A DNA stretch of 64,000 bases, taken from Micromonospora peucetia (GTDB taxonomy: Bacteria; Actinomycetota; Actinomycetes; Mycobacteriales; Micromonosporaceae). The notes under the pieces are model-generated. The model was not told the origin of the DNA. It searched no databases and saw only the letters and a list, made by a program, of their open reading frames with translations. How positions within the stretch are numbered: position 1 is the stretch's first letter; each line of letters begins with the position of its first letter. Both the position numbers and the translations under genes were made by a program. This document shows positions 10,701 through 17,130 of the stretch, in pieces. Location: assembly GCF_900091625.1 (NCBI RefSeq), contig NZ_FMIC01000002.1, positions 4,588,001 through 4,652,000 of the forward strand. Reading direction: 5' to 3'.

Positions 10701-11887
10701 TCCCGCACCACTACCTCTGCGTGGACGACTTCCCGTACACGCGCAACGGCAAGGTCGACCGGACCGCCCTTCCGGCGCCGGACGGCTCGCGGCCGGTGAC
10801 CGACGTCGAGTACGTCGCGCCGCGCTCGGACATCGAAGAGCACATCGCCACCGCCTGGAGCGAGGCGCTCGGCATCGAGCGGATCGGTGTGCACGACGAC
10901 TTCTTCGCGCTCGGCGGTCACTCGCTGGCGATGATGCGGCTGACCGCGACGCTGCGCAGCCGGCACGGCTACCAGCTGACGTTCGGCTCGTTCGTCGAAC
11001 ACCGCACCGTCGCCGGGCTGGCCGCGACACTTGAGGACCCGGCGGCGGCGCCAGCCGGCGCGATGATGTGGCTGCGGCGCGGCGGCGACGGCCGGCCTCC
11101 GCTCTTCTGCGTGCACCCCGGCGGCGGCAGCGCCCACTGGTACCTGCGCCTGGCTCCGCACCTGCACCCGGACCAGCCGGTGGCGGCGTTCGAATGGCCG
11201 GGTCCGCATCCGGCGGGCACGCCCACCACGGCGCAGATGGCGGAGCGCTACGACGACGAACTCCGCCGGGCCCAGCCGCACGGACCGTACCGGCTGTTCA
11301 GCTGGTGCGGTGGCAGTGGCATCGCCAGCGAGATGGCCCACCGGCTGGTCGAGGACGGACACGAGGTGACGCTGATCCTGCTCGATCCGGGCCTGGACAT
11401 CCACACCCGCGCCGACGCCTGGAACGAGCTCGGCCTGATCCGCCGCCTCGAACTGCTGCTCCACGAGGTGGACACCGGTGGCGACGAGGCCGACACGCCG
11501 GAACGCCGCCGGGAGATCCTCGACCTGCTCGAACACCTCGTCGACGACGTCGACGAGGAGGCCGGCATCGCGCTGCCCGAGCACGGCGTGGGGGACTCCT
11601 GGCCACGGACCGTCCGGATCTGGCGCGAGGTCATGGAGGTGGACGTCGAGTACCGGCACCGGCCCTGGCCGGGACGGCTGGAACTGATCGTCAGCGACGA
11701 GCTCGCCGACGGCCAGCACGAGGTCACGTCCGGCCAGAGCTACCCGGACTACCTGGCGCGCTGGGAGGAGCTCTGCGCCGGCGGCGTACGGGTGCACCGG
11801 GTGCCCGGTGACCACTTCAGCGTCATCAAGCCGCCGCTCGTCACCGAGCTCGCCCGCGTCGTCACCGACGTGCTCGACGCGAACTGA
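4763..11887 (+). CDS. Terminating NRPS (C-A-T-C-A-T-TE) with a cysteine-nucleophile thioesterase
   Basis: GTG start overlapping the upstream stop; 2374 residues. Domains: C (about 40-460, HHISSDG), A (about 495-970), T (GGDS, Ser1012), C (about 1083-1490, HAILDG), A (about 1520-2005), T (GGHS, Ser2054) and a type I thioesterase (about 2100-2370). My manual code for the first A domain is D-V-W-H-I-S-L-V-D-K, very close to the serine signature; the second is D-A-W-T-T-G-A-V-V-K, which looks hydrophobic or aromatic. The thioesterase elbow reads FSWCGGSG, so Cys2182 (codon 11306-11308) sits where the catalytic Ser of the usual GWSxGG lies; the Asp (LLDPG) and His (GDHFS) of the triad are present. 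Cys thioesterases are known in the sulfazecin and obafluorin pathways. No epimerisation or methylation domain is visible. The two proteins together would add at least four residues. Confidence 0.97.
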   Translation: MTASHTPSAPLRQELLDRRLRGAGRSRRADTVTPAPRTGPLPLSFGQHRLWVLDQLQPGGTGYLMSVGLRLRGPLHSDALCRALTELVARHEILRTRYVVVDGEPAQVVDPPTPVEVAVTDLGHTAQETARQRLTELLGTPDPVDLTTGPALRARLVRLVEDEHALVLTMHHISSDGWSEGIILRELAALYGAFVADRPSPLAPLPIQYADFALWQRTRLAGDRLDRQVDHWRDRLTGLMPLELPTDRPRPPVWHPDGGLVTFTVSAAVAGRLRELGRASNATPFMVLLAAFQILLARYTGQTDLAVGTPAAGRDRLEVHGLVGLFLNTLVLRTDLSGEPTFVEVLARVREAVLDAQSHQDVPFERIVDALSPERDLSRNPLFQTMFLFQEGGSTGFDAGGLVGEELSAGPATAKFDLTLGLVEEADGSLSGGVDFPTALFDTATVRRLAGHYQRLLTAVVTDPDTPVTRLPMLTDTETAQLTAWNDTAVDHPHHTLTELLDAQAARTPDAVALRFGGEELSYRRLHAEAGVLARRLRQAGVGPESVVAVCLPRGLDLVRALVAILKAGAAYLPLDPDLPARRRAFMVRDSGTHLVITEDFMSAEEHASPTGDPPPSEPITPGHAAYLIYTSGSTGRPKGALVEHRAIVNRLLWMQDAYRLDASDRVLQKTPVGFDVSVWELFWPLVTGATLVLARPGGHRDPAYLADLIRTERITTIHFVPSMLRAFLAEPVGALPSLRRLICSGEALPPELVTRMHERIGCELHNLYGPTETAVDVTAVRCDPGEPVTIGRPIANTTAHIVDADLQPAPVGVPGELLIGGVQLARGYLGRAALTAERFVPDPFAAVPGRRLYRTGDLARYRPCGSIEYLGRIDHQVKIRGQRVEFGEVEAVLHEAPGVTAAAVAVHDEQLVGYLVGPETVEGVRAYLLDRLPDAMVPARWTILPTLPLTASGKVDRRALPAPDLVPGGVTDGYVAPRDELEERIADAFGVALGIDTVGVTDSFFLLGGDSMRAIRMVGLLRAAGLAVSVQDLFTHQSVADLAGVVVRTGPDGETEPTVGRFALVSDADRSRLPDGLVDAYPITQNQAGMLFEMLSGGDRPVYRNVSCYRISDRLPFSLDALREAGRLLTDRQEILRTSFDLSGYSELMQLVHASVDLSIGYDDLRGLLPDNQEEVVRAHLRAERLRPFDVTTAPLLRYHVHQLSDSEWRLTHSESHAILDGWSHTSTVAMLISSYRTLRRGERPALPPPPAVRFADFVARERESLVSVTDRGFWAATIAGSDRLELPPEWGIESDAPATVIEVPWADLRPALRRLSAAAGTSLKSVLHAAHLKVMSIVTGRQRFFSGLLCNGRPERLRGDEVFGMYLNTVPFAADTSAPTWRALVQAVFAGEARLWPHRRYPLPSMQRQWGNGTPLLRVGFSYLDFHVLDGPAESVEMVDDFSPSSVGLDVWTFPGVLRLGARPADIDRQYLELLARTYRHVLEAMAADPDGDPDVGLSAADRAWAVEAYQPVERFAAAPFVHDLVAQRATAAPAAVAVRHGDGTLTYGELDDRSDRLAARLGELGVRADTIVGIHLPRGIDLIVAMLAVLKAGGAYLPLDPAYPAERVGDMIRDAAPVVVLTDGDRAPRLPCTTATVLVADLANGRPRVAYPPAVRLSGDNLAYVIYTSGSTGRPKGVAVTHRSVLNFCHAQRRILDAHAGDEVLQFASPSFDASVWEILLALANGAALVLPPPDADPGDLRRHAAELTHMTLPPPLLDRLDPADFPRLRVLTTGGEACTADQAARWADRVRVLHAYGPTETTVVATIAELRATDTAPPPIGLPLDNVRAYVVDDELRLLPPGVRGELVLGGAGVVRGYLNRPELTAERFVPDPYASRPGERMYRTGDVVSRDPDGTLHFHGRRDHQVKVRGFRIELGEIENALAAHPAVAAAVVAVHRAGSPDASLVAYTRPANGTVASASALRDHLRERLPQHLVPHHYLCVDDFPYTRNGKVDRTALPAPDGSRPVTDVEYVAPRSDIEEHIATAWSEALGIERIGVHDDFFALGGHSLAMMRLTATLRSRHGYQLTFGSFVEHRTVAGLAATLEDPAAAPAGAMMWLRRGGDGRPPLFCVHPGGGSAHWYLRLAPHLHPDQPVAAFEWPGPHPAGTPTTAQMAERYDDELRRAQPHGPYRLFSWCGGSGIASEMAHRLVEDGHEVTLILLDPGLDIHTRADAWNELGLIRRLELLLHEVDTGGDEADTPERRREILDLLEHLVDDVDEEAGIALPEHGVGDSWPRTVRIWREVMEVDVEYRHRPWPGRLELIVSDELADGQHEVTSGQSYPDYLARWEELCAGGVRVHRVPGDHFSVIKPPLVTELARVVTDVLDAN

Positions 11888-11945
11888 CCGCTGTCACGGA
11901 TGCCGGCCGCGCCTGCTCGGGCGGCCGGACGAAAGGAGGAACTGG

Positions 11946-12836
11946 ATGAGTACCCGCACGAGCCCGGAAACGCTCAAGGTAGCGATCGTGGGCACGGGCA
12001 ACATCGGGACGGACCTGCTGTTGAAGGTCGGGGCGTCCCCCCTGCTGGAGTGCGTCCTGTTCGCCGGGCGCCGCGCCGGATCCCCCGGGATCCAGCTGGC
12101 CGAGCGTCACGGGGTGCCCACCAGCGTGGCCGGGATCGACGCGGTCACCGCCCGCGCCGAGCACATCGACCTGGTCTTCGACGCGACCTCGGCCGACGAC
12201 GCGACCCGCCACTGGTCGGTCGTCGCGCCCACCGGGCTGCCGTTCGTCGACCTCACGCCGGCGCACCTCGGGAAGTTCTGCGTACCGGCGCTCAACCTGG
12301 CCGACTGCCTCGACGAGCAGTACCTCAGCATGGTCACCTGCGGGGGACAGGCGGCGGTCCCGATGGCCCACTGCATGGCGGAGGCCGCGGACGGGATCGA
12401 CTACCTGGAGATCGTCTCGGCCAGCGCCTCGGCCACCGTCGGCCCCGCGTCCCGGGCCAACCTGGACGAGTACGTGCACACCACCGAGCAGGCGACCATC
12501 GAGTTCTGCGGCGTGCGGCGCACCAAGACCGTGCTGGTGATCAACCCCGCCGACCCCGGCATCGTCATGCGCAACTCCATCGCGGTGACGGCCGCCGAAC
12601 GAATCGACCTGGACGCCCTACGCGCGTCCGTCGGCATGATGGAGAAGCTGATCAGGTCGTACGTCCCCGGCTATCGCGTCGTCGTCCCGCCGGTGGCCGC
12701 CGGAGACCGGGTCACGATCATCGTGGAGGTCGAGGGCCGGGGCGACTGGTTCCCGCGCTACGCCGGCAATCTCGACATCATCACGTGCGCCGCCCTCGCG
12801 GTCGGCGAGGCCCGGGCAGAACGGCGGCGGTCATGA
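11946..12836 (+). CDS. Acylating acetaldehyde dehydrogenase (MhpF/DmpF family)
   Basis: 296 residues, the normal family length. ATG preceded by AAAGGAGG. N-terminal NAD-binding motif VGTGNIGTDL (15-24) and the catalytic cysteine in MVTCGGQA (Cys132, the same number as in DmpF). Family reaction: acetyl-CoA + NADH to acetaldehyde + CoA, reversible. In meta-cleavage pathways this enzyme forms a channelling complex with 4-hydroxy-2-oxovalerate aldolase, and here the aldolase gene follows with a 4-base overlap. No ring-cleavage dioxygenase or upstream aromatic degradation gene is present, and the gene lies 58 bases after the terminating NRPS. A role in supplying acetaldehyde, or another aldehyde, for a peptide building block is therefore more likely than catabolism. 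That direction is inference. Confidence 0.93.
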   Translation: MSTRTSPETLKVAIVGTGNIGTDLLLKVGASPLLECVLFAGRRAGSPGIQLAERHGVPTSVAGIDAVTARAEHIDLVFDATSADDATRHWSVVAPTGLPFVDLTPAHLGKFCVPALNLADCLDEQYLSMVTCGGQAAVPMAHCMAEAADGIDYLEIVSASASATVGPASRANLDEYVHTTEQATIEFCGVRRTKTVLVINPADPGIVMRNSIAVTAAERIDLDALRASVGMMEKLIRSYVPGYRVVVPPVAAGDRVTIIVEVEGRGDWFPRYAGNLDIITCAALAVGEARAERRRS

Positions 12837-13864
12837 GCGGCGCACCGAAACTCAGCATCTGCGACACGACCCTGCGCGACGGCAACCACGCGGTCGCCCA
12901 CCAACTCGGCCGCGCGGACATCAGCGCCTACGCGCGGGCGGCCGAGGCAGCTGGTGTGGACGTTGTCGAGGTCGGCCACGGCAACGGACTCGGTGCCTCG
13001 TCCATCCAGGTCGGCATGGCCGCGCTCAGCGACGCCGAGATGCTGCGGACCGCCAAGGCCGAGCTGCGTACCGCCCGGCTCGGCGTGCTGTCCATTCCCG
13101 GGTTCGCCAGTGTCGAGCGCGACCTCAGGCCGGCGCTGGACTGCGGCGTGGACGAGGTCCGGGTCGGCGCGCACTGCACCGAGGCGGACGTCACCCGGCA
13201 GCAGGTCACGATGCTGCGGGCGATGGGCGTCGCCGTCAAGGGGATGCTGTTGATGAGCCACATGGCCTCTGCGGCGAAGCTGGTGGAACAGGCCCGGCTC
13301 ATGCAGAGCTACGGTGCCGAGGCGGTCATTCTGATGGACTCCGCCGGCGCGTACACGCCGGAGAAGGTCCGCGAGAAGGTCGGCGAACTCGTCGAGAACC
13401 TCGACATCGCGGTCGGTTTCCACGCGCACAACAACCTCGGTATGTCGGTCGTCAACAGCATGGCGGCGATCGAGGCCGGGGCCACCATCGTCGACGTCAC
13501 GGCGCGTGGCTTCGGAGCGGGCGCGGGTAACGCGCCGATCGAGCTCGTCGCGGCCAACCTGCATGTCGGGCAGATCGAGACCGGCGTCCAGCTCTTCGGC
13601 GCGTTGGACGCGGCCGACGTGGCACAGGAGCGGTTCGTCAAGCACGTACCCACCAACGACAGCGTCACCATCGCCAGCGGGATCGCCGGGGTGTTCTCCG
13701 GGTTCGCCGCGCCGGTGCGGCGGGCGAGCGCCCGCTTCGGCGTCGACCCCCGCAAGATCCTGCTGGAGCTGGGCAACCGGCGGGTGGTGGCCGGCCAGGA
13801 AGACACCATCATCGAGGTCGCCATGTCGCTGGCCGCCGAGCAGCAGGCATCGAGCCGGGTGTGA
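12833..13864 (+). CDS. 4-hydroxy-2-oxovalerate aldolase (MhpE/DmpG family)
   Basis: 343 residues, standard for the family. ATG overlaps the dehydrogenase stop (ATGA). HMGL-like TIM barrel with the opening motif CDTTLRDGNHA (catalytic Arg15, metal ligand Asp16, His19) and the metal-binding HAHNN motif (His197, His199). Family reaction: reversible aldol reaction between pyruvate and acetaldehyde giving 4-hydroxy-2-oxopentanoate, with a divalent metal. The C-terminal region corresponds to the DmpG communication domain that docks the dehydrogenase, so the pair probably forms the usual complex. In this operon the enzyme would run toward C-C bond formation, producing a 2-oxo-4-hydroxy acid for the methyltransferase or hydratase genes that follow. 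Substrate and direction are inferred from context. Confidence 0.93.
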   Translation: MSGAPKLSICDTTLRDGNHAVAHQLGRADISAYARAAEAAGVDVVEVGHGNGLGASSIQVGMAALSDAEMLRTAKAELRTARLGVLSIPGFASVERDLRPALDCGVDEVRVGAHCTEADVTRQQVTMLRAMGVAVKGMLLMSHMASAAKLVEQARLMQSYGAEAVILMDSAGAYTPEKVREKVGELVENLDIAVGFHAHNNLGMSVVNSMAAIEAGATIVDVTARGFGAGAGNAPIELVAANLHVGQIETGVQLFGALDAADVAQERFVKHVPTNDSVTIASGIAGVFSGFAAPVRRASARFGVDPRKILLELGNRRVVAGQEDTIIEVAMSLAAEQQASSRV

Positions 13865-13905
13865 GCGGGTCGTCAGGGTTCGCATCAAATGATGTAGGAG
13901 GAGCA

Positions 13906-14892
13906 ATGCAACGCCATTCCTCGCTCGACGACGCGGCCGACCTGGCCGCGGTCGCCGCGCTGCTGCAGATCGGCGCGGAGATCGGAGTGGACCGACTGCT
14001 GGACTCGGGCGACACGTTCAGCTCCGCCGAGCTGGCCAGGATCGCCGATCTCCCGCAGGCCGGCGTGGACGACTACCTCGCCGCGCTGGTCGCCGCCGGA
14101 CTGGTGGTCGGCACGGAGGCCCCGGACCGGTTCCAGGCAGCCTCGGACTACCCGGACCGGCGGTACGCGGCCGGATATCTGTCCTGGGCGATGAGCGCGA
14201 ACGGCCCGTTCCTCGTCAACGCCCGGGAGTTCCTGGCCGACCGCGACGCGGCCGCCCGGGTCCACCGGCGCAACGGGCGCCGGGTGGCGGTCAGCTCCCG
14301 GTGGATCGGCGAGCGGGCGTTCTATCCGCCGATCGTCGACCGGGTCGTCTCGGCCGGTGCCTCGCATGTGGCCGACCTCGGCGCCGGCGCTGGCGGGTTG
14401 CTCGTCAGGCTCCTGGGGCAGGACCCGGCGCGTACCGGCGTGGCGCTCGACAGCAGCGGCGCCGCGTGTGCCGCGGCGCGGGAGGCCGCCGCCGCCGCGG
14501 GGGTGGACGACCGGCTCCAGGTCGTCGAGCGTACTGTCCAGTCGCTTGCGGACGACCCCGGGCCGGTCGAGGGTGCGAACGCCGTGCTGGCGTGTTTCGT
14601 CATGCACGACATCGTGGCGGACGCGTCGGTGGCCAAGGCCGTCCTGGGCGCCTGCCGCGACGCGCTTGCTCCCGGCGGCTTCATGGCGGTCGCCGACGCC
14701 GTCTCCTACGCGCCCGATCCCGTGGAGCGAAGGTTCAGCGCGCTGTTCACCTACCTGCACGCCAGCTTCATGAGCGTGACTCTCCCGTCCGAGCGGCATT
14801 GGCTGGACACGTTCCAGGCCGCGGGCTTCTCCAAGACCGAGTGCGTGCCGCTCGGCGTGCCCGGCGGCCGGCTCTTCGTGGCGGTCAGGTAG
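13906..14892 (+). CDS. SAM-dependent methyltransferase, MppJ/SgvM-like alpha-keto-acid C-methyltransferase
   Basis: 328 residues. ATG 13906 chosen for its strong TAGGAGGA site; a GTG at 13861 overlaps the aldolase stop but has none. Layout is that of small-molecule (O-methyltransferase-fold) enzymes: an N-terminal helical dimerisation/winged-helix part (1-95), SAM motif DLGAGAGG (157-164) and a C-terminal catalytic part. The motif ACFVMHD (His234) and a second histidine in TYLHASF (His285) line up, with nearly the same spacing, with the two histidines I recall as iron ligands in MppJ (phenylpyruvate beta-methyltransferase). SgvM and MrsA are relatives acting on other 2-oxo acids. With aldolase and hydratase genes on either side, C-3 methylation of a 2-oxo acid before transamination is the best reading. 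An O-methyltransferase cannot be excluded. Confidence 0.75.
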   Translation: MQRHSSLDDAADLAAVAALLQIGAEIGVDRLLDSGDTFSSAELARIADLPQAGVDDYLAALVAAGLVVGTEAPDRFQAASDYPDRRYAAGYLSWAMSANGPFLVNAREFLADRDAAARVHRRNGRRVAVSSRWIGERAFYPPIVDRVVSAGASHVADLGAGAGGLLVRLLGQDPARTGVALDSSGAACAAAREAAAAAGVDDRLQVVERTVQSLADDPGPVEGANAVLACFVMHDIVADASVAKAVLGACRDALAPGGFMAVADAVSYAPDPVERRFSALFTYLHASFMSVTLPSERHWLDTFQAAGFSKTECVPLGVPGGRLFVAVR

Positions 14893-15677
14893 TGGCCACC
14901 AGGCTGTCCCTGCACCGCGAGCTCGCGGGCGAGCTCCGGACGGCGGCGCGGACCCTTCGTGCCGTGCCGCCGGTCTCGGTCCGGCATCCGGAGCTCGACC
15001 TGGCAGACGCCTACGCCATCCAGAGCGAGCTACGCGAGATGGATCTGGCGGCCGGCGCGGTCCTGGCCGGGCTCAAGATCGGTGCGACCAGCGAGGCGAT
15101 CCAGTCGATGTTCGGCATCGACCATCCCGACTTCGGTTACCTGACCGACCAGATGGTGCTCCACGACGGTGCCGACCTCGACCTGAGCCGGTTCATCGCG
15201 CCGAAGGTCGAGGGCGAGATCGCGTTCCGGTTCGCGGCGGACCTCGCCGGCCCGGCCGTGACCGCGCATGACGTGCTGGCCGCCACCGCGGAGATCCTGC
15301 CGGCGCTGGAGGTGCTCGACAGCCGGATCCAGGACTGGCGGATCGGCCTGGTGGACACCGTCGCCGACAACGCTTCGTCGGCGTTGGCCGTGGTCGGCGC
15401 CGGCATGCCGCCCGACACCACGGACCTGGCCGGCGCGCGGATGGAGTTGCGTAGCCGCCACGTCGTGCAGGAGGGGCGAGGCTCGGCCGTGATGGGGCAT
15501 CCGGCCGAGTCCGTGGCCTGTCTGGTCCGCATCCTGTCCGGGTTCGGCACCGGGATCAGGGCCGGGCAGCTCGTGCTCTCCGGTTCCTGGGCGGCGGCCG
15601 TGGACCTTGTGCCGGGTGACACCGTGCGGGCCTCCTTCGGCGCCCTGGGCGCGGTGTCGCTGACCACCCGCGGCTGA
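14892..15677 (+). CDS. 2-oxopent-4-enoate hydratase-like enzyme (MhpD/DmpE family)
   Basis: 261 residues, typical of the fumarylacetoacetase-fold hydratase/decarboxylase family. The GTG start shares one base with the methyltransferase TAG. The family signature is present: Lys62 in GLKIGATS, metal ligands Glu107 and Glu109 in KVEGEIAF, and Glu140 in ALEVLDSR, each one residue from the E. coli MhpD positions. The reversible reaction adds water to 2-oxopent-4-enoate to give 4-hydroxy-2-oxopentanoate; relatives decarboxylate 4-oxalocrotonate. Downstream of the aldolase in an anabolic setting it could dehydrate the aldol product to an unsaturated 2-oxo acid. It is the last gene before a strong hairpin and probably ends the NRPS-headed transcription unit. 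Confidence 0.88.
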   Translation: MATRLSLHRELAGELRTAARTLRAVPPVSVRHPELDLADAYAIQSELREMDLAAGAVLAGLKIGATSEAIQSMFGIDHPDFGYLTDQMVLHDGADLDLSRFIAPKVEGEIAFRFAADLAGPAVTAHDVLAATAEILPALEVLDSRIQDWRIGLVDTVADNASSALAVVGAGMPPDTTDLAGARMELRSRHVVQEGRGSAVMGHPAESVACLVRILSGFGTGIRAGQLVLSGSWAAAVDLVPGDTVRASFGALGAVSLTTRG

Positions 15678-15684
15678 CGTGGTC

Positions 15685-15704
15685 CGGGGCCCCTCGGGGC
15701 CCCG
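15685..15704 (+). terminator. GC-rich hairpin after the hydratase gene
   Basis: CGGGGCCCCTCGGGGCCCCG: 9-base perfect arms starting 8 bases after the stop codon. There is no U tract, as is common in actinomycetes. It sits in the 113-base gap before the aminotransferase and probably separates, or attenuates between, two transcription units. Confidence 0.55.
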
Positions 15705-15790
15705 ACACCAGCGGCGGTACCAGTCGGGGAGCACGCACCTGACGACCTGTTTCGACGACGAGACGACTACGACCGAGGAGACCCGGACCG

Positions 15791-17086
15791 ATGACCATGC
15801 TGGTGGACGAGACGGTACCCCCGCACAAGGCGGCCTACGACTTCTCCCTCTTCGAGGCGATGGAGTCGGAGGTGCGTTACTACTGCCGCAAGTTTCCGGT
15901 GGTGTTCGACCGGGCCCAGGGCGCCGAGCTCTACGCCGAGGACGGTCGGATGTTCACCGACTTCTTCTGCGGCGCAGGCACCCTGAACTACGGCCACAAC
16001 CATCCCTACCTCAAGCGTCGTATCACGGAGTACCTCGCCAGGGACGGCGTGATGCACGGCCTGGACATGTACACCGTGGCGAAGCGGACCTTCCTGAGCC
16101 GGCTCCGGGAGCAGGTGCTGGCCCCGCGAGGGCTGGACCACAAGGTGCAGTTCTGCGGGCCGACCGGCACCGACGCGGTGGAGGCGGCGCTGAAGGTGGC
16201 CCGTCGGGCCACGGAACGGCGTGGCGTCGTCTCCTTCACCGGGGCCTACCACGGCATGTCCCGCGGGTCGCTGGCGGTCAGCGGTGGCCGCCGGGCCCGC
16301 GCCGCCGGGCAGGTGGGCACGGCGGATGTGACGTTCGTGCCGTACGAGGACGGTCCGGCGGGACCGTTCGACTCGATCGGATACCTGGAGCGGATGCTGT
16401 CCGACCCGTCGTCGGGGATGGACATCCCGGCCGCGGTGATCGTCGAACCGTTGCAGATGGAGGGCGGGGTGTACCCGGCCTCGGCCGACTGGCTGCGCCG
16501 GCTGCGCGGGGTGACCACCCGGTACGGCGTTCTGCTCATCTTCGACGAGATCCAGTCCGGCTGCGGACGGACCGGCACGTTCTTCTGTTTCGAACATGCC
16601 GGCGTGGTGCCGGACATCATCACCGTCTCCAAGGCGATCGGCGGGTACGGGCTGCCGTTGTCGATGGTGCTGTTCCGACCGGACCTTGACGTCTGGTCGC
16701 CGGGGGAACACACGGGCACCTTCCGGGGCAACCAGCTCGCCTTCGTCGCCGGTGCCGCCGCCTGCGAGCTCTGGGGCCAGGACGGATTCCGGACCACCGC
16801 CGCCGTCGGCGCCCGGCGTCTGGAGCGCTTCGGCGCGGAACTGCGCGACAGCGATCCGGCGCTCGCCGTGCGGGGTCTGGGCATGGTTCTCGGCATCGAT
16901 CTGCGGGCGGCTGGGGGCGCCGAGCGGGCCGATCGGATTCAGCGGCACTGCTTCGAGACCGGGCTGATCGTCGAACTCTGCGGACGCGACGACGAAGTGA
17001 TCAAGGTGATGCCGCCGCTCACCATCGACCTCGCCCGGCTGGAGCGGGGCCTCACCGTACTGCACCGGGCCATCCAGGCCAGCTGA
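15791..17086 (+). CDS. EctB-like diaminobutyrate--2-oxoglutarate aminotransferase (PLP class III)
   Basis: 431 residues; ATG after GAGGAGACCC. It closely follows EctB along its length: ESEVRYYCRKFP (26-37), GTLNYGHNHP (63-72), MHGLDMYTVAK (88-98), KVQFCGPTGTDAVEAALK (118-135), FDEIQSG (251-257, PLP-ring Asp252) and the PLP lysine in TVSKAIGGYGLPLS (Lys281). EctB converts L-aspartate 4-semialdehyde and glutamate to L-2,4-diaminobutyrate. No ectA or ectC lies nearby, so ectoine synthesis is unlikely; the enzyme probably supplies diaminobutyrate, or another omega-amino acid, for the NRPS. The carbamoyltransferase gene 44 bases downstream could modify the side-chain amine. Action on the mhp-derived keto acid is a less likely alternative. 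Confidence 0.9.
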   Translation: MTMLVDETVPPHKAAYDFSLFEAMESEVRYYCRKFPVVFDRAQGAELYAEDGRMFTDFFCGAGTLNYGHNHPYLKRRITEYLARDGVMHGLDMYTVAKRTFLSRLREQVLAPRGLDHKVQFCGPTGTDAVEAALKVARRATERRGVVSFTGAYHGMSRGSLAVSGGRRARAAGQVGTADVTFVPYEDGPAGPFDSIGYLERMLSDPSSGMDIPAAVIVEPLQMEGGVYPASADWLRRLRGVTTRYGVLLIFDEIQSGCGRTGTFFCFEHAGVVPDIITVSKAIGGYGLPLSMVLFRPDLDVWSPGEHTGTFRGNQLAFVAGAAACELWGQDGFRTTAAVGARRLERFGAELRDSDPALAVRGLGMVLGIDLRAAGGAERADRIQRHCFETGLIVELCGRDDEVIKVMPPLTIDLARLERGLTVLHRAIQAS

Positions 17087-17130
17087 CGCCTCCCGCCACC
17101 TGCCGCCGCGACCGATCCTGGAGGGTCCCG

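Noticed and set aside
4967..11815. A 2282-codon open frame on the minus strand opposite the terminating NRPS
   Set aside because: Composition is Arg/Gly/Val/Gln-rich with no domain, it mirrors a fully assigned NRPS, and such antisense frames are expected at this GC content.
15791..17086. Ectoine biosynthesis gene cluster
   Set aside because: Only the EctB-like gene is present; no ectA, ectC or ectD within the window.
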